This document shows, in pieces, positions 36,421 to 49,179 of a stretch of DNA of 64,000 nt. Source of the DNA: Aurifilum marmelostoma (Eukaryota > Ascomycota > Sordariomycetes > Diaporthales > Cryphonectriaceae); NCBI GenBank assembly GCA_027559495.1, contig JAMXSV010000006.1, forward strand, positions 744,001-808,000, in the 5' to 3' direction. The position numbers and the translations under genes are program-made. Below the pieces are notes generated by a model. The model did not search any database, had not been told where the DNA came from, and saw only the letters and a list, made by a program, of their open reading frames with translations. How positions within the stretch are numbered: the first letter of the stretch is position 1; every line of letters starts with the position of its first letter.

Positions 36421-38346
36421 AAGACGGAGAAGGATAGCGTGGATGTATTCGAGGGTGATGCAGTTATCCGCGACAACTTGAGACTTTTGGACGCACGTAT
36501 CCCCGAAACAAGTTTGCCTCCCTAGATATTAAATGGCCTAATTGGGTAATGAGTGAAGGCCGTGTGGGGACAAAAAGGGAAGGAAAAAGAAAAGAAAAGA
36601 AAAGAAAACAACACCATGGAGACAACTGGGTGACCGGAGCTGTTGGAATGAACCCTAGTATGCCTCCTCCAAAAGCTTCACCCTCATGCCCCTCTCTGAC
36701 GTCTTTGGGATGGATGCGTGGGCGTGGACGAAGTAGGAATTCCAGCACGAAAAAAGAAAAGAAGAAAAAAAAAAAAAAACTCACACCTAGTAGCACCAAG
36801 CGACCGCATGCGGCCGAGCTATAATGCTGTGGGTGGGCGGGTGGTGGTAGTCTGGGGCGGAATACGAGGCACACACGGGACTGTATGGTGCGCCAAGGTG
36901 AGTGGTTCCCGAGGTGTAAGCGGCGCGGCGTGGTTGCAGGACTTTGCATAGTACGTGCATACTAGAAACCACTATTGTTGTCTAAGTTTTTTTTTTCTTT
37001 GGGGGGGGGGGGTATCTTTGCTCACTTGGTGAGAACATACGAAGATCTGGGGATCTTCTATCCCCCCCCCCCCACATCTTCCTCCTTGTGGCTTGCTTGA
37101 TTATTATTGCTACCTGCGGAAAGGTCATGTAGTGTGTTGGTGATATCTCACTGTGATTTAACGTTGCATTTGGAAGCCCCCCCCTCCCCACGGGGGGACG
37201 AGGGTGGCGTCGCGCCAAAAATGTGACCTGGGCCTGATACTGTACCATAGCAATAGTGCTGGTCGAGCCAATGAATGGGTGAGCCGTGTTCCGAGAGACT
37301 GCAGTCAGCTTTTCGAGAGTTCCTGTCTGACAGGACCGCGATAAGCTTCGCAGTGAAGCTTGTCTTGCTGCGACCCCTCCTCGTCGTCTCGGGAGTCCCG
37401 GGTTTTTCTTTGCCTCTGGTAAGAGCGGGGGGTTAAAAAGGCCAGCGGCCACAGAACATAGAGGCTGACTGATACGAAGGGACTTTTGTTTGCCTCAGCA
37501 TACGAAAAGAGACAAGAGATGACTCGGCGAGTTTGAAGTGTGTGCGTGTAAGTGGGTTCCGTCCGATGACGGTTATCGTATAAGAATTCTTGGGGGAATC
37601 TAATGCGTGACAATGCAACTAAGAAAAACACACAAACACACACACTCTCTTTCGCATCACATCCATCACCCATCATCATCATCATCATCGGCTCCATCGA
37701 ATGATGTTCATGCCCAGATCCTGCTTGACCCACGATAGGCTTACTCATATCTCCTCTCCATACATTCACCCAATGAGTGTTTAGACCCAACCCAGCAACG
37801 CCTGTCCCCCCCCCCCCCCATTCCTCTTAAAAGAACCAGCTCGATAGGCGTTGTCGTCCAGTTCCCCAGTCCGGAACTGGCATGGCCTGTTGCCCCCCTC
37901 CCTCGTATATGCACGACGTTGCAAGTGTCTATGCAGTCATTTTCTGTTCAACCGCCATTGCGCCGGTGCCTGTATGTGTGTCGTGATGATGCGTTGTCTG
38001 CTCCACTTTCAAGGGCATGTAGGCCGAAGATGAGGGGAGAGGTAGTAAAGGATGGGAGTCGGAAAGCGAGCTGCTCGGTTTGAGATAGTCCATTCAGGCC
38101 AGGAAGAGAGAGAGAGTGAGAGAGAGCGCGAGCCCGAGTTTCGCGCCGGGGTGATGCTGTTGTAATAGACCGCATGTGTTTTTCAGGAAAATTTCCATCC
38201 TCTGTAGCCGTGATGGTGATGATGTTGTTGTTGTCACTAATGACCCCCAGTTGTGTGTCATGACATGTCTGACTGCTTGCGGCGTTCTTGTCTGGACGAT
38301 GAAGATTTGGGGGCGGCATTCGCATCGTGGGCGCGATATTCGTCCG
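36421..38346. other. 1.9 kb convergent gene-free region
   Basis: This lies between the hydrolase stop and the stop of the small secreted protein gene. It holds A-rich tracts (36560-36610, 36750-36779), G and C runs (near 37003-37012, 37065-37074, 37807-37818), and two adjacent inverted repeats (37321-37335 and 37340-37364). No gene is supported. Confidence 0.5.
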
Positions 38347-38648
38347 TCAACCACCCTGCACATTGACATCGCCTTTGCAGACGCCGTAGGAACAGCATGC
38401 CTCTGGCTGCACGATGCCCAACAGGATCTGGTCTCTCAAGGACTAAAGCAGGAACAAATCATGTTAGAGATCTTGCCATGGAGAGAAAAAGAGGTGCGGG
38501 GGAGTAAATCCTCGAGGTATGGAGAGAGACAAGAAACAGCAAGAGAGGGAGAGAGACTCACATCAGGGCAAGGCATCGGAGACGCATGAACTATACTTCC
38601 AAAGAAGACAGCCGCAAGTACGGCTGACAGTGTGGTATGTAGCTGCAT
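38347..38648 (-). CDS. Small secreted cysteine-containing protein (60 residues), spliced
   Basis: I read two exons: 38648-38562 (29 codons) and 38442-38347 (31 codons plus TGA), with a 119-nt phase-0 intron. The donor is GTGAGT, the acceptor CTTTAG, and CTAAC lies about 20 nt before the acceptor. The product begins MQLHTTLSAVLAAVFFGSIV then HASPMPCPD. This is a clear signal peptide with a polar-hydrophobic start, an 18-residue Ala/Val/Phe core and an A-x-A-like cleavage zone near HAS. The mature part is about 38 residues. It carries four Cys (one in MPCPD, then EACCSYGVCKGDVNV), enough for two disulfides. There is no known domain. Small size, signal peptide and CC-x4-C spacing are usual for fungal secreted peptides and effector candidates; function is not known. 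Without splicing the frame reads into the intron and hides exon 2. Confidence 0.68.
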
Positions 38649-41600
38649 CTTGTGATAGTGACAGGAAACAGGCTGCCCGGGTATGGACTAGTAGAACAAG
38701 GAGAGAGCGAGAGGAAGGTGAGGAATGAAAAGGAAATTTCGTTGAGTCGAGGAAGCGTAAATAAAGATGATTTAAAGTTCAGACAGGAGGCAGACAGAGA
38801 GCATACTAAGCAGGACTCGGGTGATGCTCTGCGGGGACCACGAATAGCTGAAAGCGGCTCAGGGCGCAGGGAGGGAAGGGATCCCGGGGTCAGACGTACG
38901 CAGGACCTAGCCACGAACGAAGGGCGGGAGGAAGGGAGAGGGGGTTTCGGAGGAGTGACACGCCGAGGACGGCACGCACAATTACGTTTGCGGCTATTGT
39001 CTTGATCATGCAAAAGAAGGAAGAGAGAAAAGGAAGAAGAAAAAGGAAAGGAAAAAAAGAAAAAAGTACCACAGTGTGAGCAGGCGAGGAATCACTTCAG
39101 ACGGCGGAAGCCTTGGGGGGGACTGGAAGATGACGAGCTGGGGCTGGGGGCTGAGTATCAAAACGAAGGAGGGGGGTGGGAAAGGTTGGGGGGGAAGCCA
39201 AAAGAGAGGGAAAAGGAACAGGCAGACATGGATCAAATATGCAATGTGCCTCAGCATGATGATGATGCCTTGTCAAGCCACACACGCACACACAAACACA
39301 CACCTCTCTCGCTTTCTTTCCCAACTGTCGTGGAGACCTAGACGTCACCTCGGTGACCTCCGCACAACACATTCCTCAGAGGCGGGCAAGGAGGTGGACA
39401 ACGAGCCTCTTACTCGATCCGTTCCTTGATGAGGCTAAAATCACCTGAATCAGGAGGCTCCTGGTCCAATGGTGAAAAGAAGCAAAAGAGCAGAGCATGT
39501 CCAATGGTGGCAGGTTGGCCGGGCTCCCGACAATTAGCCCGAGAAGGTACATTTAGACGACCTTTGCACGACCCCTCCTTGTGCGCTCGTGGACACGTTT
39601 GGGTACAGACAGCAGTGCTCTGGTTGCTGTCGAGATCTGACAGCTGGGTGTATACTCTGTGGGAGGTCACCATCTTGATCTGCCTCCGAAACCCTCTTGC
39701 CACCAACGTGGCACTTCGTACCGAGCTCGTAACAACAGGGCGGCGGCGGCGGCGGCGACATAAGGTTTTGAGAACCAACGTGATCACTGCGGCCGTATTA
39801 GTGGCCCATGCCTGGTTTGATCTAAGGTTATGATGTGAGCAGGCTCATCCATTCATTGCTTTTCCAGGTGTGAACGAGAGAGTTTTGGCTTGTCAGGTGT
39901 TAAACGTCGCTTGTTGCCTCGGATATTTTGGGCTGGGCATTCGGCCCCAAGCTGAAACCACACAAGATATTGATGATCTGCGACGACAGGCTGCCTGCCC
40001 TGAAGGCTATATTGGAGTGGTGTGGGAAGAGCGAGGATTGTGCCGTGGGGATCATTTAGGGATGATGGTTTTTTGATCCGAGTCGCATCGAAACCATCCC
40101 TCAGGACCGGTTAATTGGCCATCGCCGAAAAACACCAGAAGGAAGGGCGTCTGATGTTTCAGAGATAGAATCAGGCTGAGACCTTGATGTCAACTATTGT
40201 TGTTTTATTCGAAACGTTATCGAGAGACTACTGAGCAACACGGGATAAATGGTACAGACACACACACACACCTGTAGGTACACTAATCTGTCCTCCTGTT
40301 TGCCCTGTTGCCCTGGTAAAGTAGCGGCTCGGGACCCGGCTCTGGGCCCCTGTCCGGGCACTCATGACCCCCCAGCCCTGGGCGCCCTTTTCTTTTGGTG
40401 CTCCACTTTCGACTTCAATCATCCCCCAACCCCCTCCAAAACAAAACCATCATCCCGTGGTGCATCTGGCCTAGGCCATCAGTCAAAAACCTGTGTCAAA
40501 ATTATGGCTCCCTGCTGTGGCTGATTCAACGGGACGGGCAGACAGCCTGGCCTCTTGAGCCCTATTCGACCTTGCCCTTCACCACCTTCACCCTACCTCC
40601 GAAGGCAGGGCGCACGAAAAGTTTACACACAGCCCGAGACCCGGCTTAGGCTCATGCCTGGGACCAATTCAAGAACCATACTGTGTGACCAGCTGCTCAG
40701 AAAGAGACAAGGTGATCTCGAATGTCTCCGCCCTAGGCTTTCCAAGTATTGCGGAACTGCCGTGCTTCGTTTCAGCTGCTGACAACTTCCCACACAGGCA
40801 GAACAGTGTGTGCGATCGAGGGATTCTTTCTCGGCAGTGTACCACAGGTATGTCGTGTGGCAACATGCACATGCATTCAGTGTACTCTCCAGAATCCGAA
40901 GCACAGCATAGTTCCACGCCCTCCTCCTGGCTGCGGTGCAGACCTCGCGAATCGGATCGTGCTAGGATCCATCTGCATTTTCAGGCAATATATATATGCC
41001 TGCCCTTCGCGAAAGAGATGCAGAGATGTTGAGCCAGGCAGGCCTGATCATGGTATTCTGATGTCGGACTCAATCTCGTCTTCGATGCCACAGCCAGCAC
41101 TCAAGAAGGATTATCAACGTCCTGCTACAGGTAGGTCGATATGGCGCAGCAACCATCGATCAGAAGTGATTGTCACAGCCGGAAAACCAAAAAACATAGG
41201 TGGCAAAGATAAACACTTGCAACGTTATCTCCGTTTCACACTCGGCTGAGGAACACGCCGAGGAAGCTACAGATTTCGCCTCGGCAGGAGTACTGGCATC
41301 ACCACCCAGCATGAGCGGTGGACGAGTTCCTACATCACGGTCGAGCACGAGCGCACGAGGTGGGTGCCAGGCATCACAGTTCAATCCTGTTCAGATCTCT
41401 GTCATGGTTGTGGGGCTTCGGTCCTGTTTGCACTCGCTTGATGTCGACTTGCCATCTGCTCAGCTTCAGGTCAAGTGGCTGAGTACGTTGCTCTTGAAAG
41501 CTTGAGATGCCTGCTTGGCTCATCGGAATGCAACATGTTCGGGCCACATCCGTCCTTGTGGCCTGCTATCCCCCTCTTCCATGTGGGTGGGGGAGGAAGC

Positions 41601-43015
41601 CTTTCTTCTTGTTGGGAGATCATCCTGGATTGCGCCACGACGCGTTTGATCAACTCCTGTTGTACAAGGTCAACGGCCAGGGCCGTCGTACAGAATTCGC
41701 CGATAGTTTAATGAAGGCGGACTGAGAACGACTCACTTCCTAGGAGGAAGGTTGTATGGAGCAAGCTGGTGGCACAAGTGTAACATCAATCTGGTCCATC
41801 ATTCCGCCTTTCTGCCTGGTTGTTCTTTTCCTTCTTGGCCTGCCTCTCCAACACTTCGGATGTGGAGCATCTCGTTGTCCTATACATGTATCACGGGCTT
41901 GCAGTCGCACTGGCCTAGCAGCTCACGGGTCACCACCTCTGCATCGTCTAACCGATCGGAGCTCTGACCGCCGTCGGCCAATGATGGCGTCCTACTTGGC
42001 TGGCTTCGTCCTACATGGCACATTGTGCTATCGTCGAGAGAGCTCGTTCTATTGTTTGTCTATTTTTTCTTCTTTCTTCTCAACTACTTCTTCAGAGAAA
42101 GCGTCGTCCATGCTTCACTCTCTCATGGTCTACAAGTTGGATCTCTGCTCAGTGGAAGGCTCCTCTTTGTCGTCAGGCACCGTCAAACCCTCTCCATGAC
42201 TTTCCCTTGTTGGGATCGCTGTGTTCATTGCCTTGGTCATGTGTCTGATCTGTATGGTCGGTCTAGGCGAACGTCAGCAGGACGGTCGAGGAACACGGCA
42301 TAATACTAGCAGTGCCCATCACTTCTCATTGGACGTCCCGCTCAGATCTCATCACCGAGAGGGTTGATGCATCTGGTGGCTTGCAACATCACCATCTTTC
42401 CTGTTCTCGGATGCGGCGCGGGTAGTGATGGTCGTCCTCATGCTGACTGTGGATGGTTGCATGGTGGTAATTCTGAGGATCTCATTTAGGGGCTGTGCTG
42501 CCAGAGGCTGTTGCTAGTGCTTTGGCTGTCGTTCATCATGATACACACCGACCATCGCGTCTCGAGGAGGGGCTGCGAGCATAGCTGGACCATTGCATTT
42601 CCGCCTCTTACACGGCTTTAGCTCCGTTTCGGCACCGTGGCCGATCACGCTGGGCGCTTAAATCAAGTAATTGTTTCCGTATCTCTCTCTCTCTTGCACT
42701 TGATATCTCTTGAGAATAAGACCTTCTCCATCCCTCTGTCGCCCTCTTTCTGTCTTGTTCCGTTACGATCATGCTATTGTTTTCTGGTGACGCGAAGACC
42801 AGATCGACTGAACCCGTCCATTCGCTTCTCTATAGTCTCGAGCAGACAATACATTCAAAGTTGATGACCTTTATACATTTTGCTTAATCGTTGCGCGGCG
42901 ACTAAACCTTGCTTCCTTGAACGTCGTCTTCTGCCATCACATTATCTCGACAAATTTCTACCATCTCTTGAAAGACCAGGAGGGACTGCCTTCTCGACGT
43001 ATCCCGTGAACAAGA
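38649..43015. other. 4.4 kb divergent gene-sparse region
   Basis: This lies upstream of both the small secreted protein gene (minus) and the permease (plus). The left part, to about 39100, is C/T-rich on the minus strand and probably the leader of the secreted-protein gene. Around 42600-43000 is a CT-rich leader of the permease. Between them I see a (GCG)-type repeat near 39740, short CA repeats near 39285 and 40258, and one 72-codon ORF described separately. Nothing else can be supported. Confidence 0.45.
41507..41725 (+). CDS. Possible short orphan ORF (72 codons)
   Basis: The frame opens with ATG and ends in TGA. Its second half reads like ordinary protein (GDHPGLRHDAFDQLLLYKVN then QGRRTEFADSLM), with mixed composition rather than low complexity. 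I recognise no family, signal peptide or membrane segment. It lies in the middle of a gene-sparse region. It may be a remnant, an exon of an unseen gene, or chance. Confidence 0.15.
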   Translation: MPAWLIGMQHVRATSVLVACYPPLPCGWGRKPFFLLGDHPGLRHDAFDQLLLYKVNGQGRRTEFADSLMKAD

Positions 43016-44667
43016 ATGGACTACGCCACGAGACTAAGCGAGAACGAGTCGAGTGTCGGCGACAAGGACAGCTTCGGAGCCGAACTCCACATCGAGACAG
43101 TCGACCTCGACCAGTCGGACAGCCAAGATGGCCACCAGGACACCAACCTATCCGCCAAGATCCAGCGTCTGGTGGGCAGGTTCGGCGTCGAGAAGCGAGG
43201 CATCGAGAGAGTGCTCCCCGACGAGAGGACAGACACGAGCATGAGCAAGATCGGCACGCTCTGGATGTCGGCCAACATGACGGTGTCGAGCTTCGCGATC
43301 GGGGCCCTGGCCCAGCCGGTGTTCAGGCTCGGGTTTGTGGACACGGCGCTGGCCGTGGTCTTTTTCAACGTCTTGGGGATACTGCCAGTGTGTTTCTTCT
43401 CGACGTTTGGACCACGGTTTGGTCTGCGGCAGATGGTGCTGTCTCGCTTCTTCTTTGGGTACTACGTTGTCAAGCTCAGTGAGTAATCCACCACCCTCCT
43501 CCTCCTCCTCACCGCTCAGAACTAATCAGCACCAATATCTTTCACCGCCCAAAAGTCGCCCTGTTCAACGTCCTGGCCTGTCTCGGCTGGTCTGCCGTCA
43601 ACCTGATAGTCGGCGCGCAGCTCCTGGCAGCCATCAACCCACAGACCCCCCTGCCAGGCTGGGCGGGCATCCTCATCATCTCGCTGTCGACCCTGCTCAT
43701 CACCACCTTTGGCTACCGCCTCGTGCACGCCTACGAGCGCTGGTCCTGGATCCCCGTCTTCCTCATCTTCCTCGTCGTGGCAGCCGAGTTCGGCCGCTCG
43801 GGCAGGTTCAGCGCCCTACTGCCTCTATCGCGCGGTCCGTCCGAGGTGGGGAGCATCCTCTCCTTCGCGGCCTCGGTCTACGGCTTCGCCACGGGCTGGA
43901 CGAGCATGGCGGCCGACTACACCGTCTACCAGCCCGAGGCCGCCTCCCGCCGCCGCATCTTCTGGTGGACCTTTGCCGGCCTCTTCGTCCCGCTCGTCTT
44001 CACGGAGCTCCTCGGCGCCGCCGTCATGACCGCCACCGCAGGCCAGGGCGCCGACGACCCCTTCCTGGCGGCCTACTCCGCCACAGGCATCGGCGGCATC
44101 CTGGCCGCGGTCCTCGTCCCGCCCCTGGGCGCCTTCGGGAGGCTCTGCCTCGCCGTCCTCGCCCTCAGCACCGTCGCCAACAACTGCCCCAACATGTACT
44201 CGGTCGCCCTCTCCCTGCAGGTCCTGGCGCGCCGCACCCGCCGCGTGCCCAGGGCCCTGTGGACCGTCCTCGGCACCTGCGCCTGCGCCGCCGTCGCGGT
44301 GCCCGGCTACTACGGGCGCTTCGAGCTCTGGCTCGAGGACCTCATGCTGCTCATCGGCTACTGGCTGGCCATCTACCAGGGCATCGCGCTGACGGAGCAC
44401 CTCGTGTTCCGCGCCCGCCGCCGCGGTGGCGGCTACGATGTGGCTCGCGACGTCGAGGCGCCTGGCAGGCTGCCGCCGGGCATGGCGGCCGTGACGGCGT
44501 TTGCGGTGGGCGTGGTTGGCGCGGTGCTGGGCATGGCGCAGGCCTGGTGGACGGGGCCGGTGGGACGGCTTTGTGGTGGGGATGTTGGGTTTGAGCTGGC
44601 GTTTGGGATGAGTGCGGTCAGTTATGGTGTTCTGAGGAGTATGGAGAGGGCTTGGTATGGGCGGTGA
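43016..44667 (+). CDS. NCS1 purine-cytosine permease (Fcy2/FcyB-like)
   Basis: NCS1 permeases of the Fcy type bring cytosine and purines into the cell by proton symport at the plasma membrane. Two exons (43016-43478, 43556-44667) give 524 residues. The N-terminal about 75 residues are cytosolic and acidic. Then come KRGIERVLPDERTDTSMSKI, the TM1 signature MSANMTVSSFAIGALAQPVF and about eleven further hydrophobic segments. Examples are FFNVLGILPVCFFSTFGPRF, VALFNVLACLGWSAVNLIVG, FAASVYGFATGWTSMAADYT and ALSTVANNCPNMYSVALSLQ. The SMAADYT segment and the NNCPNMYS helix are typical of the Fcy branch. Codon use is very GC-rich in exon 2. It is convergent with IMP dehydrogenase, 441 bp between stops. 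Substrate specificity is inferred from the branch only. Confidence 0.9.
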
Positions 44668-45108
44668 AGAGGCCTCGCTCCCGACCGTGTTCTCTTGAGG
44701 GGCTGTGGGAGGGAAGGGACTTGGTCCTGCTGCAGATGATGATTGCGAGTTGGTGTACAACGAACACGATGTTCTTTTCTTTGCTCGTCTTGTATGTACT
44801 GGCGTGCGAGATGCTGTTCCCAGCAGGAGATCATGGAGTAAACGTCTGAATCTTTCAAGGTATATATATCGTGGCTAGTTCTCAAACCAGATTCAAGACT
44901 GAACTATTGCCTCGCTAGATGCGAAGCAAAGTAGGATGGACGCTGACGAGATACGCGTCAAGATCCTTGATGCCAAACCCATAATATTCACCCTTTCTTC
45001 TTTTGCTTTTTGATAACCCCACCAAACCGCAGCTACCTATCCCAAACGCCCAAAAACGAGAGCCCATACAAGCGAGTGTGTAACAAGGAATCACGAGGTC
45101 CAACAGGT
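44668..45108. other. Convergent 3' region, permease and IMPDH
   Basis: This 441-bp gap between two stop codons holds both 3' ends. I see no coding signal. Confidence 0.5.
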
Positions 45109-47059
45109 CTAGGCATAGAGCTTCTTCTCGTACGACTCCATATTGACGCCACCCTCCAGCTGAGCACTGGCGGTGCGGATCTCGAAACGGGCCTTGCCGT
45201 TCTCGACAGACTCATGGAGCTCCTGCAGACTCTTGATGCCGGCATCCTGCATCGAGTGCTTCAGACCAGCGGCCAGATAAGGCACGAACTTGCCGATGGA
45301 GCTACACAGAGAGAGAGAGAGAGAGAACGAACATTGTTAGCTTGTGGTACATCCTCGCATTCGAATTTTGATTTTGGAATAATCACTTACCCTCGGTGAG
45401 CCACAGAACCAGAGACGCCCTGAGCAACCAAGACGCTGTCGCCCTCGGAGAAGTAACGAGCCGTGCCCGCATTGCTGGCCTGGCTGTCCTTGCCGCCGTT
45501 TCCGGCCTTCTTATCCTGCATGGCGTCGATGCTGCCCATACCACGGTAGGCCTTGACCAGCTTACCCTCCCGGGACACGAACGAGGTTCCGGGGGACTCA
45601 GTGGTGCCGGCAAGGAGACCACCCATCATGACGGTGGAGGCACCAAGAGCAAGGCCCTTGACGATGTGGCCAACGTTCTGGATACCACCGTCGGCGATGC
45701 AGGGCACACCGAACCTCCAGGCGAAGCTGCTGACGTTGTAAACAGCAGTAGCCTGGGGACGGCCGACAGCCATGACCTCCTGGGTGATGCAGGCAGAACC
45801 GCTGCCCATGCCGATACGGAGACCGTCAACGCCAGCGGCGATGAGGGCAGCAGCCTGCTCACGCGTCACGACGTTTCCGCCGATGACGTCGAGGCCGGGG
45901 AAGTTCTGCTTGACCCACTTGATCATCTCGATCTGGTACATGCTGTTGCCCTGGCTGCTGTCGAGGACGACAATGTCCAGGCCGGCATCGACGAGCAGCT
46001 GCAGGCGCTTCTTATCCTCGGGGCGGGTGCCGATGGCAGCGGCGCAGATCAGCTGCTTGGAGTCGGGCAGCTTGGAGGCGAGGGGGAAGTGGAGGTTCTT
46101 GCGGAGATCAGAGCGGGAGATCATGGACACAAGGTGGCCGTCCTTGTCGACGATGGGGAGCTTGCCCTTCTTGGACTTGGCCAGGATGCTGTTGGCCTCG
46201 ATGAGGGTGACACCATCCGTGGCGGTCACAAGCTCTGTGACCATGACGTTGGAGACGGGCTGGGCGAGGTCGTCCTCGAACTGGAGGTCTCGGTTGGTGA
46301 CGATACCCAGGAGCTTAGAGCCGAGCTTGCCATCCTCTGCATTTGTGATCGATCTTGTCAGTAACGTGTATGGGAAGCTGACGTTGTCAAGTCTCGACAT
46401 CTTGCTTGCGGTGCTGAAATTTTCATTGAAACATGTTCTCCTCACGACATAGTAGTCTCTTTGGTGGAACGAAAGTTATAAGTGATATGGGAGTATAATC
46501 ATAAGAGCAGCGAGAGAAAAAATAAAGTCAAGGAGCATAAGCCCAGAAACTGTGCAGGGAGAGACAACGTACCAGTCACAGGGAAACCACCAAAACCCCA
46601 CTTCTCCTTAAGAGCCTTGGCCTCGCCAACTGTAGTGTTCTTGGTGATCAGGACGGGGTCGTTGATGAAGCCGTTCTCGTAGCGCTTGACGCTGCGGACC
46701 ATGTCGGCCTGGGCCTCGGGAGAGCAGTTGTGGTGGATGACGCCGACACCACCCTGCAGGGCCATGTGGATGGCCATCTCGTGCTCGGTAACGGTGTCCA
46801 TGGGGGAGGAGACGAAGGGCGTCTTGAGAGAGATGCGCTTCGTGATGGGGGCGTCGAGGGAGACATCGGAGGCGGGGAAGCCGATGTAGCCAGGCAGGAG
46901 GAGGAAGTCATTGTAGGTCAGGCCGCCGTGGACCTTGGCGTTCATGAGGTCCTTGATGCCCAGGCCATCGCGAGAGTCGTACTCCTTGAGGATCTCCTCG
47001 GCCTTGGTGTAGTCCAGCACGTTGGCCTTGCCATTGGCACTTCCATTGGTGGCAGGCAT
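45109..47059 (-). CDS. Inosine-5'-monophosphate dehydrogenase
   Basis: IMPDH oxidises IMP to XMP with NAD+, the committed step to GTP, in the cytosol. Three exons (47059-46573, 46336-45391, 45301-45109) give 541 residues, normal length. The barrel starts with [20 protein letters not shown] and [24 protein letters not shown] pair follows (about 125-240; [34 protein letters not shown]). NAD- and IMP-binding segments include [30 protein letters not shown] and the active-site loop [16 protein letters not shown], with the catalytic Cys at about 345. [32 protein letters not shown] and the flap motif ARYFSE are present. All catalytic elements are intact, so it should be active. It belongs to the mycophenolate-target family. 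It faces the permease and is divergent from IQGAP. Confidence 0.96.
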
Positions 47060-49179
47060 CTTGGGCGCGCGCGAGACAGCTGCTGCCCTTGTTTTTGTTT
47101 GGGGGAAATTTGGTGCGGAGAGGAAGGAGGGCGAAAGGGAGTGCTGGTCAAGAAGATGACAGAGGAGGTGATGGCTTGTATTCGTCAAATCGACTGGTCT
47201 TCTTGACGGGGAGGGTTTCCCAAGAGAAAAAAAAAAAAAGAGAAGAGGAGAAGGAGGGGAGCAGAGGCGGCTGCTTCAAAAACTTTATGCGGGACCGGCG
47301 GGTCAGATTTGCTGAAATGTGGGGAACAGGGTCCTTATCTGAAGTACTTATATCAGCAGTGTCGGGAGCGGCCGAGTGCAGCCAGGCGGCGTTAAAGTGT
47401 GTGCAGACAGGCCCCTAACAGGACCTCACTGCCCACGTACCAAGTTATGTTAGGCAGTATAGTTATAGCGTGCATAGGAAACCCTTCACACTCACCAAGA
47501 GGCACCAACCGAACAGCAGCATCCATTGTATTGCACACTTGAGGATCGAGTCTATTACATACTATAGTAGATATAGCACTGCTCATGGATTCCAATGCCA
47601 TCTTATGCATCTGACATACTTTACCTGTAGCAGTATGAAAGACCTGTCTCTCAAATGCTGACTAAGACCCTTGCCCAATTTTCTCTCATCTCTCTGTCTC
47701 TCTCACTCTCACACACACACAGCAAGCAGCCAGCCATACGATGTACTGGCACAGCATGTTAGACGGCGTACACCGTCTTAACCCGGCAGAAATGTTGAGA
47801 TAATGTGATAGGACAGCCTCGTTTGAGATAGCAGGCTGTTGCATGAATAATAGAATCTCTCCCCTGCCTGTGGGCCGCTGTCCAGTGGGCACAGTCTAGG
47901 CCTCGGCACTTGATAGTGGTTGATTGTGTACAGAGGGAGTACTTAAGTATGTGGGTGTGACATGAATCAATTATATGTCCGTAAGAGGGCCGACATGATT
48001 TTTGAAGGTTTGCTTTCAGGCTGTCGGTTGTGCATTGTACTATGTTAAATTGTTTAATGACTGCAGAAATGACTTTACTTGGAACCTCTGCCCTGCGTTT
48101 CTGATCGCCCGCACATTTGACTGGCCCAGCCACCGTCATATTCATCCTTGGACGGCGAGTCTGGGTGGAGCAATCCCGCCCTGCCCTCTTTCTCTTTCTC
48201 TCTCTCTCCCTTGCTGCAAGGTTTTTGCCTCCCATCTTTACAGGGTATTTCTGGTTCATTATCCTTATTTTTTTTTGGCTTTTCTCTCTCTCTTTTTATC
48301 CTTTTCCGAAATGATGCATTTGTTGTGATGCAGTCCTTGCTTCTGCTTCCCGCTAAGGGCCCTGGTGCCTGTCTCGCGCTGACGTAGAGAGCACAGGCCG
48401 GGGTTCCAGGGCCGGTGGGTGTGGTGGGATGGCACAAGAAAGCGGTTTAGTGGGTTTCTGGTTAGCATTGCTGCCCCGCCAACAGGTAACCGGCTCATGT
48501 ACGGAGTAAACACCAGCCAACCAGCCCCCCTGCCCTCTGTCTCTGCCTTTGCTCAAGGATCAGGCCGAATTGAGTGGCTGGGGTTGAATGTTAGGTTTTC
48601 CGCTTCAGGCCATCCACACGGGCCCTCGACCTCTTCTCCAGATTGGGATCTTGAGATTCTTCCTGCCTCCTCCTCCTCCTCCTCACCGTCCTGTCTGCTA
48701 TCCACCAGATCTTTTTTTTTTTTTTTTTTTTCAAACCTCCAAGATCTGGTGATTGTTTTGCGCCACAGAGCGCGCCTTCATGTCTCGTTCCCACCAGAGA
48801 AGCACGTCTGGTCACTCGGTTCCACCCCGCGCTGGCCCTCTCTCCCAACACCACCCCAGCCAGCTCTTGTTGATTTATCGCCTCGCTCAGCCCTCCAAGG
48901 CTCGCTCATCTGGGTTGCAACCCCACCCTTTGACCCGCTAGGATCGATTCCCATTTAATTCCCTTGCTGTTCTCGAGGTCATTTGGCTCATAGCGCTGCC
49001 TGGCCCGGACAAACTCACCACCCAAAACCAAACCCTCCATCATCAGGCCAAGGACTGCTCGCTCCTCTCCCATGACGACAAGACGCCTTGGTTAGATGTG
49101 TCCCTACATCTCGAACTCCTAGGAGCTGTCATCTGAGCGACTGTGCCGTCGCTGCCAACATTCCCACAACCCTCGCAAG
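47060..49179. promoter_or_regulatory. 2.1 kb divergent region, IMPDH and IQGAP
   Basis: This contains both promoters. An A13 run occurs near 47229. CT-rich tracts lie at about 48185-48300 and 48665-48735, the latter ending in T19. They fit a long leader for the IQGAP gene. Short ORFs show no family motif. Confidence 0.5.
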
